NCBI RefSeq assembly: GCF_027694345.1
Contig: NZ_JAQEVU010000005.1
Span: 1 to 64,000, forward strand
DNA: 64,000 nucleotides
Direction: 5' to 3'
DNA from: Varibaculum timonense_A
GTDB taxonomy: Bacteria > Actinomycetota > Actinomycetes > Actinomycetales > Actinomycetaceae
Position 1 is the stretch's first letter; every line of letters begins with the position of its first letter. Shown piece after piece: positions 61,596 through 64,000 of this stretch. The position numbers and the translations under genes were made by a program. The notes under the pieces were generated by a model that did not search any database, had not been told where the DNA came from, and saw only the letters and a program-made list of their open reading frames with translations.

Positions 61596-62909
61596 TTAAT
61601 TTCCGGCTTCACATTTTCGTTGTAGTTGCGCTAACTCTTCGGGAGTAATACCGATGTTAGGTGATTTACTGTCCTGTTTACCGCTTGAACTAGATTTAGA
61701 GCTTCTAGGATTTTTGCTAGGAGTAGTGGAAGCCGATTCGGTAGCCGTACTCGAAGGTTCTTTGCTAGATGGAGCTGTCTCATTTGCTGAAATAGTGTAG
61801 ACCTTGTTATTCCCATCGCGAACTTGGATACCAGATGGCAGCGAGGTGTCTTTCTTAAAGGCCTCCCAAATAGGGCGGGTTTCGTTTTCTTTAACTACCA
61901 CTCGGTTTGGGTCTGAAGGAGCAGGATAGGTTGGTAGGGTAACGAAGCGCAAATTATCTGGCTTAATAGACTGCAACGACCATCCTAATCCCCCCAACTC
62001 GGTAGTTGAAGATAAGCCTTCCGATACGGTTAGGGAAGCTAAACCACTACCTAGAAAACCATAAAGTTGATTTAAAGAAGTGAGAATGTTTTTGTTCAAA
62101 GCCGTGCGCGCCATTATTCCCATAAGTTGCTGCTGACGCTGGATTCGATGTAAATCAGAACCATCTGAACCTTTAACGCCATGCCTTACCCTGGCATATT
62201 CCAATGCTTGTTTTCCATCGAAATGCTTGCATCCAGGTTTTAAATCTAAACCAGTGTTGGGGTCTTTAATCTCGGTGGGGATATAGATGTTTATCCCTCC
62301 AAGCGCGTTAATCATGGAAGCGAAGCCGCTGAAGTCTACCAAGATGGATTCATCAACTTTTAAACCGGTTAATTGTTCAACAGTTTTCCAGGTGCAAGCC
62401 ACTGCGGTAGCGCGATTCCCGCCCTGAAAACCTATGGAATAAGCCCAGTTAAATTGAGCTTTTCGAGGTTTGGATAGCGAATTGTCTGCGAGTTTGCATC
62501 GAGGGATATTAACCAGCAGATCTCTGGGGATTGATACTACTTCTACTCGCGACCTGTCAGCTGAAATATGCATAAGCATGGTGGTGTCAGAACGTTCGGT
62601 GGGGTCGTTGCCGCCTCCGAGTTCTTTGTTTTCCTTCCCATCTCTAGTATCTGAGCCAATCACCAGCAGGTTAATAGGTTTTCCGCTATAAGAATCCGGA
62701 GGGTTTCGATTAAGGACTTTAGCGACGGTTATCGTAGATGTTCGATTGGAGAGGTCGCTATAGATGAGAGTTGCGGCTGTAACGGCAAAGGAAACTGCTA
62801 GTACAACCGCCACCGATAGAAAGCGCTTTAGCTTGCTGGGGCGTGGGGGATTAATTGCGTGCCCTATACGTCCGCAGTAAACCGCGGGATTCTTCTTGTG
62901 CGAACTCAC
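61596..62909 (-). CDS. LCP-family cell-wall ligase, second
   Basis: A 437-residue LCP protein with a membrane helix near residues 28-48 (FLSVAVVLAVSFAVTAATLI), then LLVIGSDTRDGKENKELGGG, TTMLMHISADRSRVEVVSIP, KAQFNWAYSIGFQGG, INALGGINIYIPTEIKDPNT and LEYARVRHGVKGSDGSDLHR. A Ser/Lys-rich tail follows the core, ending PEELAQLQRKCEAGN. First of the pair on this strand; the other LCP gene follows 36 bases downstream. Confidence 0.92.
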   Translation of the reverse strand: MSSHKKNPAVYCGRIGHAINPPRPSKLKRFLSVAVVLAVSFAVTAATLIYSDLSNRTSTITVAKVLNRNPPDSYSGKPINLLVIGSDTRDGKENKELGGGNDPTERSDTTMLMHISADRSRVEVVSIPRDLLVNIPRCKLADNSLSKPRKAQFNWAYSIGFQGGNRATAVACTWKTVEQLTGLKVDESILVDFSGFASMINALGGINIYIPTEIKDPNTGLDLKPGCKHFDGKQALEYARVRHGVKGSDGSDLHRIQRQQQLMGIMARTALNKNILTSLNQLYGFLGSGLASLTVSEGLSSTTELGGLGWSLQSIKPDNLRFVTLPTYPAPSDPNRVVVKENETRPIWEAFKKDTSLPSGIQVRDGNNKVYTISANETAPSSKEPSSTATESASTTPSKNPRSSKSSSSGKQDSKSPNIGITPEELAQLQRKCEAGN

Positions 62910-62960
62910 GTGAGCTACTCTATCTTGTTCGCAGCGAATTGTAACGATTTGGATAAGGAG

Positions 62961-63623
62961 TTAGGGAAGTTGCCAGTCAATAGGGCAAGCTCCCATTTGC
63001 TGTAGCAAAGAATTGGTGCGCGAAAATGGTCGAGAACCAAAGAATCCACGGGAGGCGGATAGAGGCGAAGGATGTGGGGACTGAATGGTGGGGGTGTCGC
63101 CAAGAGCGGGAGCTAAGGATTGTGCCTGTTTGCCCCAAAGGATGGCTACCAGAGGACGATTGCGTTTTATCAGAGCCGAAAGTGCCTGGTCGGTTACCTC
63201 TTCCCAGCCGCGTCCCTGGTGGGAACCAGCCTGATTAGGAATCACCGTCAGCACCCTGTTTAGCAGCATTACTCCTCGCTCAGCCCAAGGGCGCAAATCT
63301 CCCGATGTTGGATAGGCGCATCCTAAATCATCGTGCAGTTCCCGAAAGATGTTATTTAATGATTTAGGAATGGGTACTCCTGGTTTTACCGAAAACGAAA
63401 GTCCCATCGCATTTCCAGGAGTGGGGTACGGATCTTGCCCTACGATTAGCACTTTTACCTGGTCTAGCGGGTAAGTGAATGCGCGGAAAATATCCGCGCC
63501 AGCCGGTAGATAATTGTTGCCTCCTTTGCGCAGCATTTGACCCATTTCGGTAATTTTAGGGGCTGCTGGCTGCATGGCTGAGGCCCAGGAGGGGTGCATA
63601 ATGTTTTCCAGGTTGCTACTCAT
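62961..63623 (-). CDS. ung: Uracil-DNA glycosylase
   Basis: A 220-residue family 1 enzyme that removes uracil from DNA. The water-activating loop VLIVGQDPYPTPGNAMGLSF, the PWAERGVMLLNRVLTV segment, and the leucine intercalation loop SPHPSPLSASRGFFGSRPFS are all present. ATG 63623. Divergent from the last gene of the window. Confidence 0.96.
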   Translation of the reverse strand: MSSNLENIMHPSWASAMQPAAPKITEMGQMLRKGGNNYLPAGADIFRAFTYPLDQVKVLIVGQDPYPTPGNAMGLSFSVKPGVPIPKSLNNIFRELHDDLGCAYPTSGDLRPWAERGVMLLNRVLTVIPNQAGSHQGRGWEEVTDQALSALIKRNRPLVAILWGKQAQSLAPALGDTPTIQSPHPSPLSASRGFFGSRPFSRTNSLLQQMGACPIDWQLP

Positions 63624-63728
63624 GCTGCTACTTTACCCTGTGTACGCACATAAACCATGAGGGACAAATCTACTTTATCGGCGTGGCAGGTGCGAGGCGA
63701 TTGTGATGATGCAGCTAAGGTTAGGCAT

Positions 63729-64000
63729 GTGAGCAAACAAGAGTTTCCGCCAGACGAATTTGATGCCATGAGCGAGATAGGTCCATCGGGTGCACATCGA
63801 CGTCCTGTAAGACGTTGGCATGCCCTTTTGCCGATTTTAATCGTGTTAGTTCTCGGACCGGCGCTGGCTTGGGGTGGGGTAGCGCTTTTGAAAACCACTG
63901 GCAAAATCAGTGATAGTACCACCACAACTTCTCCTGCTCCTAGTGCAACTGTGTCTACTCCCACTACTGCTCCTACGAAAATCGCCAAGCCTGAGGATAC
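63729..64000 (+). CDS. Membrane-anchored protein, N-terminal part (LytR_C-like)
   Basis: Runs off the right edge. The GTG at 63729 starts MSKQEFPPDEFDAMSEIGPS, followed by a basic stretch, a membrane helix (HALLPILIVLVLGPALAWGG) and a Thr/Ser/Pro-rich linker. This layout is common in actinobacterial proteins that end in a LytR C-terminal domain, often beside ung, but that domain is outside the window. The ribosome site is weak (TTAGG). Confidence 0.6.
   Translation, partial: MSKQEFPPDEFDAMSEIGPSGAHRRPVRRWHALLPILIVLVLGPALAWGGVALLKTTGKISDSTTTTSPAPSATVSTPTTAPTKIAKPED

Noticed and set aside
63620..63988. 122-codon - strand frame at the right edge
   Set aside because: Antisense to a better + strand frame with a basic N-terminus, membrane helix and Thr/Ser linker typical of actinobacterial proteins.
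1..64000. CRISPR arrays, tRNA and rRNA genes
   Set aside because: No regularly spaced short repeats and no tRNA-like T-arm with matching acceptor stem were seen on either strand; the only multi-copy repeat is the 150-bp island element.

Overview
The window looks like a chromosomal segment of a moderate-GC actinobacterium of the Actinomycetaceae type; the gene content recalls Varibaculum, Actinomyces or Mobiluncus, but the genus is inferred from memory and was not searched. The grounds are the actinobacterial form of Rho with an Arg/Asp-rich insert, the ftsB-DUF501-ppx trio, the divergent pmt/rsmI pair, hom-thrC-thrB order, sortase-type LAxTG surface proteins, LCP proteins, and a sugar ABC importer without its own ATPase.

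Region 1 (1 to about 10.74 kb) is an accessory junkyard, more AT-rich to the eye than the rest. It holds two frameshifted secreted/lipoprotein genes, an HNH endonuclease and a 40-codon terminase small-subunit remnant (phage debris), a secreted phospholipase A2-like protein with a small membrane protein, a ClbS/DfsB-like gene broken by an in-frame TAG, two intact small exported proteins, an internally deleted IS3-type transposase, the 3' end of a MmeI/YeeA-like DNA methyltransferase, and two RelBE-type toxin-antitoxin modules. Each of these modules is followed by a copy of the same 150-bp double-hairpin repeat. The island ends by cutting off the 3' end of an unknown gene (10742-10825) just before a DUF4862-like gene.

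Region 2 (11.8-25.7 kb) is core: a possible structured RNA, lysA, hom-thrC-thrB (threonine from aspartate semialdehyde), rho with a strong terminator, a 3D-domain exported protein, mfd, a lipoprotein and eno.

Region 3 (25.7-38.2 kb) sits between eno and ftsB, which are usually close together in actinobacteria. It has a LuxR-type regulator with an atypical receiver domain, a 10-G tract in the divergent intergenic region, a 1220-residue HTH/STAND-NTPase/transmembrane/WD40-like protein, and a three-gene surface operon (tandem SGNH hydrolase with LARTG anchor, membrane protein, beta-helix protein with LVTTG-like anchor). It is the best candidate in the window for an undescribed system.

Region 4 (38.2-53.8 kb) is mostly core: ftsB, DUF501, ppx, pmt, rsmI, metG, a signal-less sialidase-fold protein, pcrA/uvrD, mdh with an 18-bp palindrome in its leader, a GtrA protein, a secreted seven-repeat RCC1 protein, and galE.

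Region 5 (54.3-60.2 kb) is a carbohydrate-use operon: binding lipoprotein, two permeases, a cytoplasmic GH2 glycosidase and an ArsR-like regulator. The window closes with two tandem LCP cell-wall ligases, ung, and the start of a membrane-anchored protein that runs off the edge. No tRNA, rRNA or CRISPR array was seen. All family assignments are from motif reading and recall.
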